A program made the translations under genes and the position numbers. The notes under the pieces were generated by a model. That model was not told the origin of the DNA. It did no database searches and saw only the letters and a program-made list of their open reading frames with translations. Shown here piece by piece: positions 1 to 9,568 of a stretch of 64,000 nucleotides of DNA; position 1 is the first letter of the stretch; every line of letters starts with the position of its first letter. This stretch comes from an uncultured Lachnospiraceae bacterium. GTDB lineage: Bacteria; Bacillota; Clostridia; Lachnospirales; Lachnospiraceae. Where the stretch lies: positions 79,506 through 143,505 of the forward strand of contig CAJTTO010000005.1 in the NCBI GenBank assembly GCA_910579275.1. The letters run 5' to 3'.

Positions 1-1017
1 CAAGCCGTTTCCGCAGTGCGCCGTCCCTGCACAGCATCAGCACCTGCTCCCGAAATTCCCTAAAATTCCCGTTTTTGTATACCAGTCCGTTCTGTCCGTG
101 TTTTATCAGAAACGGAACCGCCCCGATGCCATGGCCTGCGACAACCGCACAGGCGCTGTTCATGGACTCGTTCAGGACTGCCCCCCACCCCTCAAGATAA
201 TTGCTTGTGAACAGGAAAATATCCGATTCCTCCATAAAACGCCGCACATTCTGCGGCGGCTGGAATCCCTGAAACGTAACCTCCTGTTCCAGCCCATACC
301 GTGCCACAGCCGCTTTCAGCGGTTCTTCCAGCTCCCCGCCGCCTACCATATTCAGATGAAACGAAATCCCCTGCTGTTTCAGATACTTTGCCGCTTTTAC
401 GGCGTATTCCGGATGTTTGAGTTTTAGAAAACGCCCCGCCCACAAAAGCTGCACCTGCTGACTGCCGCCCTGGTCAAAATGCAGCTTGCGGAAAAACAAG
501 GTATCGAGGTTGTACGTATTGACTGCCGGAAAATAGCCCCACACAAATTTCTTGTTCGGATATGCATGCACAAGTTGAAAATCCGAAGCGACATAGGCGC
601 CATGGCAGAGCAAGTAAACAGGCGCATCCGCATAGCGTGTGTGATCCTCATATTTTTTCTTCCTGCCGCGCAAAGAGACGGATTTCCACTGCCCCTCACG
701 GTAAAGACGCTCGCTGGCACGTATCACAATTTTTCCCGCGTTCAGCCTTGGCTTAATGTAGCTCTCGTCCTCCACCCCGCCAAATACCACAATATCACTG
801 TCCAAGATGCGGCGCGCACACCGCTCGCACTCCTCATAGTATAATTTCAGATACGGAATCGATCGGACTTCGTTTCCCCATCCCATCTTTACCCTATCCT
901 CCTCCATCGGAGATGTCTGTATAAAGGCAAAATCCGCGCCAAGCTTTTGATACAGCGCATCTGCCATCGGTATCTGGTGATGATTGATATAATTCGATAC
1001 GATTGTAAGTTTCATAA
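1..1017 (-). CDS. glycosyltransferase family 4, C-terminus cut by window edge
   Basis: The frame is open from an ATG at 1017 down to base 1, giving 339 codons with no stop, so the C-terminus lies outside the window. The start follows GGAG with 9 bases of spacing. The N-terminus (MKLTIVSNYINHHQIP) and the later segment MVGGGELEEPLKAAV followed by F-GF-PP and the ESDIFLFTS-GWG--L-E block are the GT-B core of family 4 (GT1-like) glycosyltransferases, which move a sugar from a nucleotide donor to a lipid-linked glycan at the inner face of the membrane. It lies 51 bases after another GT4 gene and is the most distal visible gene of the exopolysaccharide operon. Donor and linkage cannot be read from sequence. 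Confidence 0.85.
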
Positions 1018-1068
1018 TCACTGGCTCCTACAATAAAAACGGCGGTATTCACGACGCGGTCACGCATG

Positions 1069-2382
1069 TCAGCGACAAATACTTTTGCCATTGACAATCG
1101 CGCGGTAAATATCCAAAAGTCTCCTGTAATTTGTGTCCGGATCATGTGTCCGCAGCGCATGGGCTTTTGCGTTGGACGACAGCAGTACCGCAAGCTTATC
1201 ATCCTCAAAAATGCGCAGGATCGAATCCTTCAGTCGTTTTGGCTTATCCTTGGGATAGAGGATGCCGTCCCTGCCGTCGTCGACAAGATTGTGCACACCT
1301 CCCACATCGGCAGACACGACGGGAACTCCCAGAAGCATTGCCTCGCCAACGGAATTGGGAGAGTTCTCGATCGCGGACGGACATAAAAATACATGTGTTT
1401 TCAAAAAGCGGGCGCACATTCTGTCCGACTGCAGACGGCCGACAAATCTTACATGATCCTGCAGTTTATTCTTTTTAATCTGGCTCAGAAGAAATTTGCC
1501 GTACCCCGAAATCTTGATTTTATCCTTTATGCTGTCGTTTGCGGTAATCACATCCCCCGCAACGTAAACGACCGTCTCCTCGAACTCCTCAATAATTTCC
1601 GGAAGAATGTCAATGACATAGTGCAGTCCCTTAATCGGATAATTTCCCTGACTCAAAAACAGGGAATACCGCTCAATCCGGTCGATACTCCATGTGTCAT
1701 GATAAAAGTCAGAGCGCAGCGTCTCATTCATAAAATGGTACTTTGCATTGGGTGCAAATTTCTTTGTCATTTCCCTGTCAAAATCCGTCCTTCCTGTGAC
1801 ATGTCCCACCAATGCCAGCGCCTCCTTCTCGTATTCACCGCGCTTTGCGAACTTCGCCTGCTGGTCGAACAATCCGTCTTTCTTCAGAATATCGCGGAAC
1901 GTCTTTTTTTTCTGCACAGAGTATGGCAAGTCCGCCATATACACTTCCGCAATGGCGCTGCAGAGTCCCTGTATTCCAATCAGTGTCCGCTCCGGATGGT
2001 CAAATGCCTTGACGCAGGCAAGCGTATGTGGATATTCCGTGCCGAAGATATGGACAAGATCCGGCTCAAAATCCCTGATTATGGCACCCAGACTCTCCTC
2101 GAGTCCCGCATCATAATTCTCGGGGTGAAGCGTATCTTCCCTGAAAATGTAATATTCTATGCCCTGTGCCTTATTCTTCACAAACAGCGAAGTGTCCCCT
2201 TTTACCATATTCAGATTCTCCGATGCCGGAAAACAGATGGCAAGCGTGATATCATTTCTTTCCTGATTGACCATGAGCTTGCTGGCAAGGCCGGAAAGCC
2301 ACCCTTCCTTCACAACGATTTTCTGTCCCAGACTCTTTGCGATAAACGGTAGCATAATATTACATAACCACAAAACTCTCAT
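1069..2382 (-). CDS. glycosyltransferase family 4 (437 aa)
   Basis: This is a GT-B fold glycosyltransferase of the exopolysaccharide operon. The N-terminus MRVLWLCNIMLP has the usual first beta strand. The C-terminal donor site is ENSPNSVGEAMLLGVPVV followed by DVGGV and GRDGILYP, at about residues 335-380. I chose the ATG at 2382 because GGGGGA precedes it. A longer open frame reaches 2649 but runs back into the previous gene, and its extra 89 residues have no domain character. It probably adds one sugar to the repeat unit in the cytoplasm; specificity is unknown. Confidence 0.85.
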   Translation of the reverse strand: MRVLWLCNIMLPFIAKSLGQKIVVKEGWLSGLASKLMVNQERNDITLAICFPASENLNMVKGDTSLFVKNKAQGIEYYIFREDTLHPENYDAGLEESLGAIIRDFEPDLVHIFGTEYPHTLACVKAFDHPERTLIGIQGLCSAIAEVYMADLPYSVQKKKTFRDILKKDGLFDQQAKFAKRGEYEKEALALVGHVTGRTDFDREMTKKFAPNAKYHFMNETLRSDFYHDTWSIDRIERYSLFLSQGNYPIKGLHYVIDILPEIIEEFEETVVYVAGDVITANDSIKDKIKISGYGKFLLSQIKKNKLQDHVRFVGRLQSDRMCARFLKTHVFLCPSAIENSPNSVGEAMLLGVPVVSADVGGVHNLVDDGRDGILYPKDKPKRLKDSILRIFEDDKLAVLLSSNAKAHALRTHDPDTNYRRLLDIYRAIVNGKSICR

Positions 2383-2462
2383 ACAGTATCCCCCATTCTT
2401 ACCAAAATCCGCAAATCTATGCTTGCGCCTAAATTTGCACCGCGAAGTATTTCCTGCTGCTG

Positions 2463-3293
2463 TCAGCATCCCCCTGTTTTTTTGTAAATAGCTGTCTTTA
2501 TCCTGTTGTATGCCGCCGACAGATGCCTGCTGTCCGCTATGGCGCTCCGAAGCGGCGCCAGTGTCAGCAGCATTATCAGGCGGTATTTGTCCGCCTTTCT
2601 CCTGCCCATGTACCGAATGACAATCTCGCGGTGCTGGCGGGCGGAACACTTCCGGTTCTCTTTCGTCTCCGAGTAGCCGCCGCCCTCATATACCGCAATA
2701 ATTACAGGAATGTAATACATTGGTGCTTTTCTTTCATAATAGCACCACAGAAAATGTTCGTAATCCGCCCGCACATGATACGCCGGCAGATATGCCCTTG
2801 TCTCAAACAATGACCGATGGTATATGCAGGTCTGGTGGCAGGGCACATTTCTATAACATGTGAAATCATTTATTTCAGGTGCCGCATACACAACGGATTG
2901 AAGCGCTTTATGGTATAGGTTCCCATAAATAACACCCACATTTTTATTATCGCTGCGCAGGCGTTCTATCTCATCCGTTATTTTACGCAAAACAGTCTCG
3001 TCATAAAAGCTGTCACCTGTATTTAAAAACAGGTAATATTCTCCCTGCGCCAGTCTTACCGCCTGATTCATCGCATCATAAATCCCCGTGTCCTTTTGGA
3101 TATACACATGAATCCTCTCGTCATCGCATTCCTTCAGGAGTGCTTCCACAGAACCATCCGAAGATCCCCCGTCCTTGACAATGACCTCAAAATTCTTATA
3201 TGTCTGATTCAATATACTTTCTATTGTATCACGAAGCCTTGGTCCGGAATTGAGACAGACTACAATAATACTATATATAATATGCTGCCGCAT
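2463..3293 (-). CDS. glycosyltransferase family 2 (276 aa)
   Basis: This is a GT-A fold family 2 transferase. The N-terminal strand YSIIVVCLNSG is followed by SILNQTYKNFEVIVKDGGSSDGS (nucleotide-binding region, residues about 25-48) and by LNTGDSFYDE near residue 90, which stands where the DxD metal motif usually lies. Family members of this subgroup occur in colanic acid and other fucose-containing polymer clusters. The ATG follows a purine-rich GGAAGGGGGC site. It sits between the EpsG gene and a GT4 gene on the same strand, so it is part of repeat-unit assembly. Acceptor and donor are unknown. Confidence 0.85.
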   Translation of the reverse strand: MRQHIIYSIIVVCLNSGPRLRDTIESILNQTYKNFEVIVKDGGSSDGSVEALLKECDDERIHVYIQKDTGIYDAMNQAVRLAQGEYYLFLNTGDSFYDETVLRKITDEIERLRSDNKNVGVIYGNLYHKALQSVVYAAPEINDFTCYRNVPCHQTCIYHRSLFETRAYLPAYHVRADYEHFLWCYYERKAPMYYIPVIIAVYEGGGYSETKENRKCSARQHREIVIRYMGRRKADKYRLIMLLTLAPLRSAIADSRHLSAAYNRIKTAIYKKTGGC

Positions 3294-3343
3294 AAGCTTT
3301 GCCCCCTTCCAATTGTTCCCTTTCCGTCAAACACGCTTCGGAA

Positions 3344-4489
3344 TTACTTATAGGTGTATCGCTGTGATTCAAAAAGCCAGCTTTTGTAGGGCAGCAGTCC
3401 AACCCCGTCCCGATGTGCCTGCAGCAGGAACACCAGAAAATGAATGACGCACACACCAAAGACCACTCCCGTCACCCTTTTGCGTACCCGACTGTCTTCA
3501 ATGTTTTTTATTATCAGCGGAATCATGAACAGCTGCGAAACGCCGAGATAATACGCGATACGTGTCACAACCGGAAGAAACGAATAAAACGTACTTGCCA
3601 CAAATGCCAGCAGATTGAGCTGTCCGTAAAACCGAAGCTCCCGATACCAGTCCTTCTCCCGAATCGCCCCTCCTGTATATATGACAAACCAAAGATACAA
3701 TCCAAGCACGGCAAGGATGCGCAATACACTCCCCCAGCTGACGCCGCCCTCTAGATAGACTGTATTTTTATAGGACGGATACAAGACCAGCGCAAGCTTC
3801 AAAATAAATCCTTTTCCCAGAAAGCAGGCTGCGCTTGCAAGCAGCCCTGCAAGGATATGCCACCTTTTCCACGCGAATGTACAAATCCAGTACACCGGAA
3901 GAACCAGCAGAACGGACTTGTGAAACAGCGCCGCCGCCAAGATCCAGAAAGCAAAGGAAATGTAATCCCTGTCCAGCACATATTTCATGGAATAAAGCGC
4001 GATTGCCAGTGCAAGATAATACCTGACAGTATTAAAAGTCTGAAAATAAAGCCCAAAAGTCATAAACAGGAAAAAGGTCTGTGAAAAATCCGCACTCTGG
4101 CGCACAAACGCCTTTAGGAAAAAAAGGATCGTCACAAAGGCAAACACGGCAAATACCAGCTCATAGTACTCCCCGCCAGCCAGCCAGTACAGCACACGCA
4201 CCAGCCAGTTAAAACCGGCCTCCGTTACCACATAGCCTCCCACATTAGCCTCGTGGGCAGTCTGTGTGTACTGCCTGTAATCATTGCCAATGTCAAAGCG
4301 AATCGCCGCCATGAAAAACAGTATCACAAAAATTCCTGTAATATACAGCCTGTTCTGAAAACTTTTCCTAGTCCGTTCCCCGCCATTCCACAAGGCTTCT
4401 TCTAGGGAAGGCAGCTGTACCCGCGATGCCATCACACAGGTCACTGCCGCGATAAATGCATATAACAATACGGAACCGAATCTGCCCAC
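3344..4489 (-). CDS. EpsG/Wzy-like polysaccharide polymerase (381 aa)
   Basis: This is a multi-span membrane protein with about ten hydrophobic segments. Just after the second segment it has the signature of the EpsG family (AIRFDIGNDYRQYTQ, followed by E-GFNWLVR near residue 90). EpsG-type proteins are thought to polymerise lipid-linked repeat units outside the membrane. The start is a GTG at 4489 with a full AGGAGG eight bases upstream; an ATG nearby is out of frame. It lies 16 bases after the upstream GT2 gene and 50 bases before the next GT2 gene, so it is translated within the operon. No separate Wzx flippase is visible in the window; one may lie beyond base 1. Confidence 0.8.
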   Translation of the reverse strand: MGRFGSVLLYAFIAAVTCVMASRVQLPSLEEALWNGGERTRKSFQNRLYITGIFVILFFMAAIRFDIGNDYRQYTQTAHEANVGGYVVTEAGFNWLVRVLYWLAGGEYYELVFAVFAFVTILFFLKAFVRQSADFSQTFFLFMTFGLYFQTFNTVRYYLALAIALYSMKYVLDRDYISFAFWILAAALFHKSVLLVLPVYWICTFAWKRWHILAGLLASAACFLGKGFILKLALVLYPSYKNTVYLEGGVSWGSVLRILAVLGLYLWFVIYTGGAIREKDWYRELRFYGQLNLLAFVASTFYSFLPVVTRIAYYLGVSQLFMIPLIIKNIEDSRVRKRVTGVVFGVCVIHFLVFLLQAHRDGVGLLPYKSWLFESQRYTYK

Positions 4490-4505
4490 AGCATCAGCCT
4501 CCTTC

Positions 4506-5288
4506 TCACAGCCCTCTCACGGACCTGATTCCCTTTCGCATCAGCGCCAGTGCATTTTTCTTGGGAATTTCCACACACATCACGTTCGCGTGTGCCATGA
4601 TGAAACGCACTGCCATCAAATATGCAAGCCTGCCATACAGAAAATGGTAGAGCACACCCCTGTCTATAAAAAATTTGTCCGTATATCCGCGAAACCATGT
4701 GGACTCGCGCTCCTGCTCCGCACCGATTTCTACAGGAACCGCATACACCGACAGTCCGTAGCGCAGGCAGTCCTTCAAAAACAGGCTGTCTTCGCCGTTG
4801 CTGTACTTCGCTCCCCCTCCGAACAACAGGGAAAATGTGACGTGTGCCGCATGAAGCTTCTCACGCCGCACCGCAAAAGAATACGTAGGGTATCGACCTG
4901 CATTCCAGATATGCACTCTGTGATATGCCTTCGTGTAATAAGTAGCCCTCGACTCCCCCACACGTACATTGAACAGAAGAAAATCCGCCTCGGGATGCGC
5001 CGCGAACGCATCGAGAATGCGCGCCTCATATCCCTTGTCATATTGGATGTCCTCATCGGAAAACAGCACGATGTCTCCCTCCGCCCGCAAAAGCGCATTG
5101 TTTCTGCTCAGCCCGACGCCCTTTTCCCGAAACGAAAAACACTGTACCCGCCTTCCGTTGTGCGTGTACTCCTCGTACCCGAAATGGTCTGTCTGGTTTA
5201 TAATCAATGCATCGCTTTCCAGATGCATCCGCTCTGCCAGTGTCGCGACTTCCTGATTGACGGCAGACACCAAAACCTGCAGTCTCAT
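4506..5288 (-). CDS. glycosyltransferase family 2-like protein (260 aa)
   Basis: This is a short GT-A type transferase. The N-terminus MRLQVLVSAVNQE is slightly unlike classical GT2 enzymes. GVGLSRNNALLRAEGDIVLFSDED (residues about 58-82) is the family block that ends in the acidic metal-binding motif, and YDKGYEARIL follows. The C-terminus carries no membrane spans. The ATG has a strong GGGAGGGTG site. It lies 15 bases downstream of the Wzz-type gene. It is probably a cytoplasmic sugar transferase for the same repeat unit. Confidence 0.75.
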   Translation of the reverse strand: MRLQVLVSAVNQEVATLAERMHLESDALIINQTDHFGYEEYTHNGRRVQCFSFREKGVGLSRNNALLRAEGDIVLFSDEDIQYDKGYEARILDAFAAHPEADFLLFNVRVGESRATYYTKAYHRVHIWNAGRYPTYSFAVRREKLHAAHVTFSLLFGGGAKYSNGEDSLFLKDCLRYGLSVYAVPVEIGAEQERESTWFRGYTDKFFIDRGVLYHFLYGRLAYLMAVRFIMAHANVMCVEIPKKNALALMRKGIRSVRGL

Positions 5289-5303
5289 GCAAACACCCTC
5301 CCT

Positions 5304-6377
5304 CTACTTCCGGCCATAATATATTTTTGACCAGTTCCTGTCCACTTTTATCAGTACCGCAGCCACAAGCTCTCCGCCCTGCAGCCTCGCGTAATTTATT
5401 TCATCCGTTATTTTTTCCCGATACGGCACTCCAAATGGAATAACAGCTATTATCGCAGTCCCTGCGATGTCCTCCCCTGCACAGTCTGTATCAAATGTTC
5501 CTAATCGCACCGATGGTTTCAGACCGCACTCGTTGACATCCCTTAGAAATGCCTCTGCCTCCATTCCGTCCGATGCGTCCATCAGCATCAGGCGGTCATA
5601 CTTATCGGACAACATCTTTAAGCTTTGTTCCAGCATCTTTTGCTGTCTTTGCATAAAAATATCATATGATTTTTTTCTGCTGCCCGATGCAAAAGTCAGT
5701 CCGCAGACCGGCACGCCCAGACTTTTCATAACATCACACTTGGTATAGAATTCAGAACCGATACTCACCCGAAGCGCAGTCACAAATATCCCAATCCCCA
5801 CAAAGACAGCTGCCCCCAGAAAAGCAGCCCGCCATGCAAAGTACTGTACCCGCTCCTGTATGATTTCCAAATCCTCTATCTTGTCAATTGCGGAAAATGC
5901 GTCCTCAAAATTCCCATATTCCTCCAGCGCCGTTCCGACGGCATTTTTGACTGCCGCAACCGTTTCCGGCTCCTGTCCCCGTACTGTAATGGTCAAAAAG
6001 CGCACGTCCGATAAAATATCAGCCGTTATCATACTTTTCACCTGATTCTTGTCATACCCGTTTCCCAGCAGTTCCATCGTCCTGCCCATAATCGGTTCTG
6101 TGGTAATGACGTCATTCCATGTAAAATCATTGTAATAATCCCTTGCCTCATAGCGCCCTTCGGCAAATGAAATATAATATTCCGTCTCGGATATATAGGC
6201 CGCCTCCCGCGCTTCTGCAAGGGCTATAAGCAAATGAAGACCGCTGCCCAAAACGGCACCGGCCACTGCCAGCAGAAACAATACCGGCAGTCTTGTCAGA
6301 TATGTTGCAAGCACTGCCTTACTGTCAATGCCCTGCTGCATCCATTTCTCCACTTCCACTTTTTTTTCTTTATCCAT
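5304..6377 (-). CDS. Wzz-type chain-length / polysaccharide co-polymerase protein (357 aa)
   Basis: The protein has a short cytoplasmic N-terminus, one span at about 24-50, a mostly polar extracytoplasmic segment to about 200, and a second span (AAFLGAAVFVGIGIFVTALRV) near 205-225. That topology, with the segment between the spans, is that of Wzz/YveK co-polymerases that set polymer length. About 130 residues follow the second span on the cytoplasmic side. They contain no Walker A motif, so it is not an active BY-kinase by itself, and no kinase gene is nearby. I chose the ATG at 6377, which overlaps the previous stop in ATGGATAA and follows AAAAGGGGA. An in-frame start at 6434 lies inside the previous gene. 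Confidence 0.75.
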   Translation of the reverse strand: MDKEKKVEVEKWMQQGIDSKAVLATYLTRLPVLFLLAVAGAVLGSGLHLLIALAEAREAAYISETEYYISFAEGRYEARDYYNDFTWNDVITTEPIMGRTMELLGNGYDKNQVKSMITADILSDVRFLTITVRGQEPETVAAVKNAVGTALEEYGNFEDAFSAIDKIEDLEIIQERVQYFAWRAAFLGAAVFVGIGIFVTALRVSIGSEFYTKCDVMKSLGVPVCGLTFASGSRKKSYDIFMQRQQKMLEQSLKMLSDKYDRLMLMDASDGMEAEAFLRDVNECGLKPSVRLGTFDTDCAGEDIAGTAIIAVIPFGVPYREKITDEINYARLQGGELVAAVLIKVDRNWSKIYYGRK

Positions 6378-7770
6378 GGCTCCCCTTTTCATCCTCTTTC
6401 GCTTTGATTGCGGTTGTCTGATTCTCGTCCACACCCTCCGTACTTTCAGACTGGAACAGGATTTTCAGTGTCAGAAGCATCAGCTTGAGATCAAGCCACA
6501 CACTGTAATTTTCAATATAAAATAAGTCTAGTTTCAGTTTGTCATAGGGCGTCGTATTGTACTTTCCATAGACCTGCGCGTATCCGGCAAGCCCTGCCTT
6601 TACTTTCGTCCGAAACGTAAACTCCGGCATCTCCTCCTGATACTGCCTGATAATCTCAGGACGTTCGGGTCTTGGTCCTATGAATGACATCTCTCCGTTT
6701 ATTATGTTAAAAAGCTGCGGCAGTTCATCAATGCGCACCTTTCTGATAAACTTGCCAATCGGCGTGATGCGGCTGTCATTTTTTGCGGCAAGCCTTGCAA
6801 CGCCGTCCTTCTCCGCATCTGTCCGCATACTTCGAAATTTCAGTATTTTAAATTCCCGCATATCGCGCGTACAGCGAACCTGCTTGTACAGCACCGGCCC
6901 CCCATCGTAAAGCTTTATCACAATCGCCGTAACCAGCATAAACGGTGATGTGACAACCATGAGCACCAGCGCGCAGACCAAATCTATCAGACGCTTGACA
7001 CAGCGCTGCTCGATCGTCATCGCATACTCCCTTGTGAGCAGAATCGGCGTGTCAAACAAATGAAGCTGGTCGGATCCTTTTATCATGATGTCCGGAATCT
7101 TCGGCATCATATAGATGCGGATTCCCCTGCTGTAACAGAACTTCATCAGCTTGTTTCTAAGCGCCGTGTCAATATCCCACAGGACAACGCCGTCATAGCA
7201 AGTCAAAATTTCCGTTTCCAGTGCCTGCTGTCCCGCACTCTCATACACGCACTTGGTAATATTGTATTTGTCCCTGCGGGTCTCAAACTTTTTCAGGATA
7301 TCCGCTGTCGGCCTGTCCCCACTGATAAACAACAGTTTTTTGGGCGGAAAGAAACGCTGGTACAGCTTGTGGCTGACAAGCGTCCATCCGGCTGACACGA
7401 CAATCTGCCCAAGCATCATCAGCAGAAGCGGATAGGCAGTGACAAGCTTCAATGACAAAAGCGATATCTGAAAATACGATACTACATTCGTACATATGAG
7501 GGAAATCACCTGTGAAAAAAATACATCCATCGGCTTTAGATACCCCACCTTCAAGCCGCCGTAAGTCGCCGTAAAAAATAAAAGCAGTATAAAATAAACA
7601 GCTGCCAAAAGCCAGAAACCCTTTCTGTGAAAGCTCCTCCACATGCTGCTCTGCATGATATCATTATATACCCTATGCCAGACATAGATGTACAGAACCG
7701 TCTGAAAAACAAGTCCTATCAGCGACATCTGTAATATTATCGTTCTTTTTGCTGCCTCTAAGCGTCCCAC
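6370..7770 (-). CDS. undecaprenyl-phosphate sugar-1-phosphate transferase (466 aa)
   Basis: This is the priming enzyme of exopolysaccharide synthesis, moving a sugar-1-phosphate from its nucleotide to undecaprenyl phosphate. Four spans fill residues 1-130, a Rossmann-like middle part follows, then another span near 265-285. The C-terminal bacterial sugar transferase domain has GGPVLYKQVRCTRD, FKILKFRSMRTDAE, KVRIDELPQLFNIINGEMSF and GPRPERPE, all with the expected catalytic acids. The layout matches WcaJ/EpsL-like polyisoprenyl transferases. It lies in the middle of the operon and overlaps the downstream Wzz-type gene by 8 bases. The first sugar (glucose or galactose type) cannot be told from sequence. 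Confidence 0.9.
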   Translation of the reverse strand: MGRLEAAKRTIILQMSLIGLVFQTVLYIYVWHRVYNDIMQSSMWRSFHRKGFWLLAAVYFILLLFFTATYGGLKVGYLKPMDVFFSQVISLICTNVVSYFQISLLSLKLVTAYPLLLMMLGQIVVSAGWTLVSHKLYQRFFPPKKLLFISGDRPTADILKKFETRRDKYNITKCVYESAGQQALETEILTCYDGVVLWDIDTALRNKLMKFCYSRGIRIYMMPKIPDIMIKGSDQLHLFDTPILLTREYAMTIEQRCVKRLIDLVCALVLMVVTSPFMLVTAIVIKLYDGGPVLYKQVRCTRDMREFKILKFRSMRTDAEKDGVARLAAKNDSRITPIGKFIRKVRIDELPQLFNIINGEMSFIGPRPERPEIIRQYQEEMPEFTFRTKVKAGLAGYAQVYGKYNTTPYDKLKLDLFYIENYSVWLDLKLMLLTLKILFQSESTEGVDENQTTAIKAKEDEKGSHG

Positions 7771-7803
7771 TGTCCAGCCTCCATTAACTCTATACTGCGC
7801 AAA

Positions 7804-8598
7804 TCACAGCCGCCGAAAAAGCGCCCGAAAAGCCCAGAAGAACATACAGTACACACTGCCCGCGGCGGAAAGCTTCTCCTGCCTGCGGTACAGGTTCCAA
7901 ATTCTTTTGATTGCAGTCAGTTTATTTGACGACAATGTGTTTGCACTTCTTCTATATTTCACCAGATTTTTATCCAGCCCATATGCTGCGCCATGTCTTT
8001 TCAGAATCTGCCACCATGTCGCCGTGTCCTCGCTGGCAATGCATGGCATTCGTATGTCTGCATCCGGTATTATCAATCTGTCTATCATCACGGTGGACGT
8101 GAAGATTGTCGTGTTTTTCAGTGCCTGTCTGTAGGAAATCCGTTCCGGCACATGCACGATTTTCCCAAGCCCCGCCCCTGTTTCGTCCGCAAACTCATAT
8201 CCAGTAAACACAAATCCTGCCTTGGGATTCTCCTTCTGCTGAATATGATTCAAGTACGCAAGCTCTGCTTCAAGCTTATCCGGCATCCATATATCATCCG
8301 CGTCCAAAAAACATATGTACTGCCCGCAAGCCTCCTCTATACCACGATTCCGCGCCCGCGCAGCGCCGCCGTTTTCTTTCTGTGTGACAAGACGAATCCG
8401 CCCGTCTTTCCCTGTCTGCTCACTTATAAGCTCCCTGCTGTTGTCTGTAGAACAGTCGTCCACCAGCAAAAGCTCCCACTTCCGGTACGTCTGTGATTGC
8501 ACATGGCGGATTGTCTCACCGATAAACTGTCCTGCATTGTAAACCGGAACTACAATACTCACAAGTCCGTTCTCTATCTTCCTATCCTTTACCGACAT
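7804..8598 (-). CDS. glycosyltransferase family 2 (264 aa)
   Basis: This is a classic GT-A family 2 enzyme: VSIVVPVYNAGQFI at 13-26, SQTYRKWELLLVDDCSTDNS at about 34-54, ARARNRGIEEA, and FLDADDIW as the DxD metal site at about 96. The C-terminus is soluble. The start follows GGAAG. It is nearly contiguous with the upstream GT2 gene (2-base gap), so the two are probably translationally coupled. It likely extends the lipid-linked repeat unit. Confidence 0.85.
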   Translation of the reverse strand: MSVKDRKIENGLVSIVVPVYNAGQFIGETIRHVQSQTYRKWELLLVDDCSTDNSRELISEQTGKDGRIRLVTQKENGGAARARNRGIEEACGQYICFLDADDIWMPDKLEAELAYLNHIQQKENPKAGFVFTGYEFADETGAGLGKIVHVPERISYRQALKNTTIFTSTVMIDRLIIPDADIRMPCIASEDTATWWQILKRHGAAYGLDKNLVKYRRSANTLSSNKLTAIKRIWNLYRRQEKLSAAGSVYCMFFWAFRALFRRL

Positions 8599-8600
8599 GC

Positions 8601-9542
8601 TTAAAATTCTTCCTTAACAAGATATTTGGGTCTGTCCTTCACTTCCATGTACATTTTGCTCATATACTGCCCCATAATGCCAAGACATAACAGCTGAACG
8701 CCTCCAATCAGGGAAATAATGCACATCATGGACGGCCACCCCGCAACGGGATCCCCGTACAGCAGCGCCCTGACAAAAATGAAAATCATAAACACAAATG
8801 CAGTAAAACAGAACAGGATGCCGAATACGGATGCGATGGACAGCGGTGCTGTCGAGAAAGCCATAATCCCGTCCAGCGAATACAAAAACAGCTTCCAGAA
8901 AGACCACTTCGTCTCCCCCGCGGCACGCTGTACGTTCTGATACTCAATCCACTTGGTTTTGTATCCGACCCATCCGAAAATTCCTTTTGAAAAACGGTTG
9001 TATTCTTTCATTGCCAAAATGGAGTCCGTCACCTGCCTTGTCATCATCCTGTAATCCCTTGCCCCGTCAACGATCTCCGTCTTTGATATTTTCCGCATCA
9101 ATCCGTAAAACCTTCTGGCAAAAAAGGAGCGTATGGGCGGTTCCCCTTTTCGGTCAACACGCCTAGTGGCTACAGAATCATATCCTTGCTCGATATATCC
9201 GTACATTTCCGGCAAAATGGACGGCGGATCCTGCAAATCGGCATCCATAAGCACGGTAACATCACCCACTGCCTTCTCAAGCCCTGCTATAATCGCCGAC
9301 TCTTTCCCAAAATTACGCGAAAAGGATACCAGATGTATTCTTTCATCATGCTCCCTGAGTGCCTTCACAGCGTTGACCGTGCCATCCTTTGAGCCGTCAT
9401 CCACAAAGATAAACTCAAAATCCACATCCCTGTCATGAAAAAAAGCTTCCTGCTTCACCGTTTCCGCGTAAAAAAGCGGCACGCTCTCCTCCTCATTATA
9501 GCAAGGCACAATAATGCTCAACGTCTTTGCATATGTTTTCAA
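8601..9542 (-). CDS. GtrB/DPM1-like glycosyltransferase with two C-terminal spans (313 aa)
   Basis: This enzyme has a GT2 domain (LSIIVPCYNEEESVPLFY; FIFVDDGSKDGT; LMDADLQDPP near residue 97) followed by two membrane spans at about 235-257 and 268-290 and a short polar tail. That is the architecture of GtrB, Arn-type and dolichol-phosphate-mannose-synthase-like enzymes, which load a sugar onto undecaprenyl phosphate for use outside the membrane. I chose TTG at 9542, which has GGAGG eight bases upstream. An earlier in-frame TTG at 9557 would place the start codon on top of that site. Being first of the GT genes after the regulator, it may modify the polymer with an extra sugar. Confidence 0.85.
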   Translation of the reverse strand: MKTYAKTLSIIVPCYNEEESVPLFYAETVKQEAFFHDRDVDFEFIFVDDGSKDGTVNAVKALREHDERIHLVSFSRNFGKESAIIAGLEKAVGDVTVLMDADLQDPPSILPEMYGYIEQGYDSVATRRVDRKGEPPIRSFFARRFYGLMRKISKTEIVDGARDYRMMTRQVTDSILAMKEYNRFSKGIFGWVGYKTKWIEYQNVQRAAGETKWSFWKLFLYSLDGIMAFSTAPLSIASVFGILFCFTAFVFMIFIFVRALLYGDPVAGWPSMMCIISLIGGVQLLCLGIMGQYMSKMYMEVKDRPKYLVKEEF

Positions 9543-9568
9543 ACAAATATCCTCCAATTAGTAACTGC

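Noticed and set aside
1393..2352. 319-codon plus-strand frame
   Set aside because: It is the exact antisense of a clear GT4 gene and has no recognisable domain or ribosome site.
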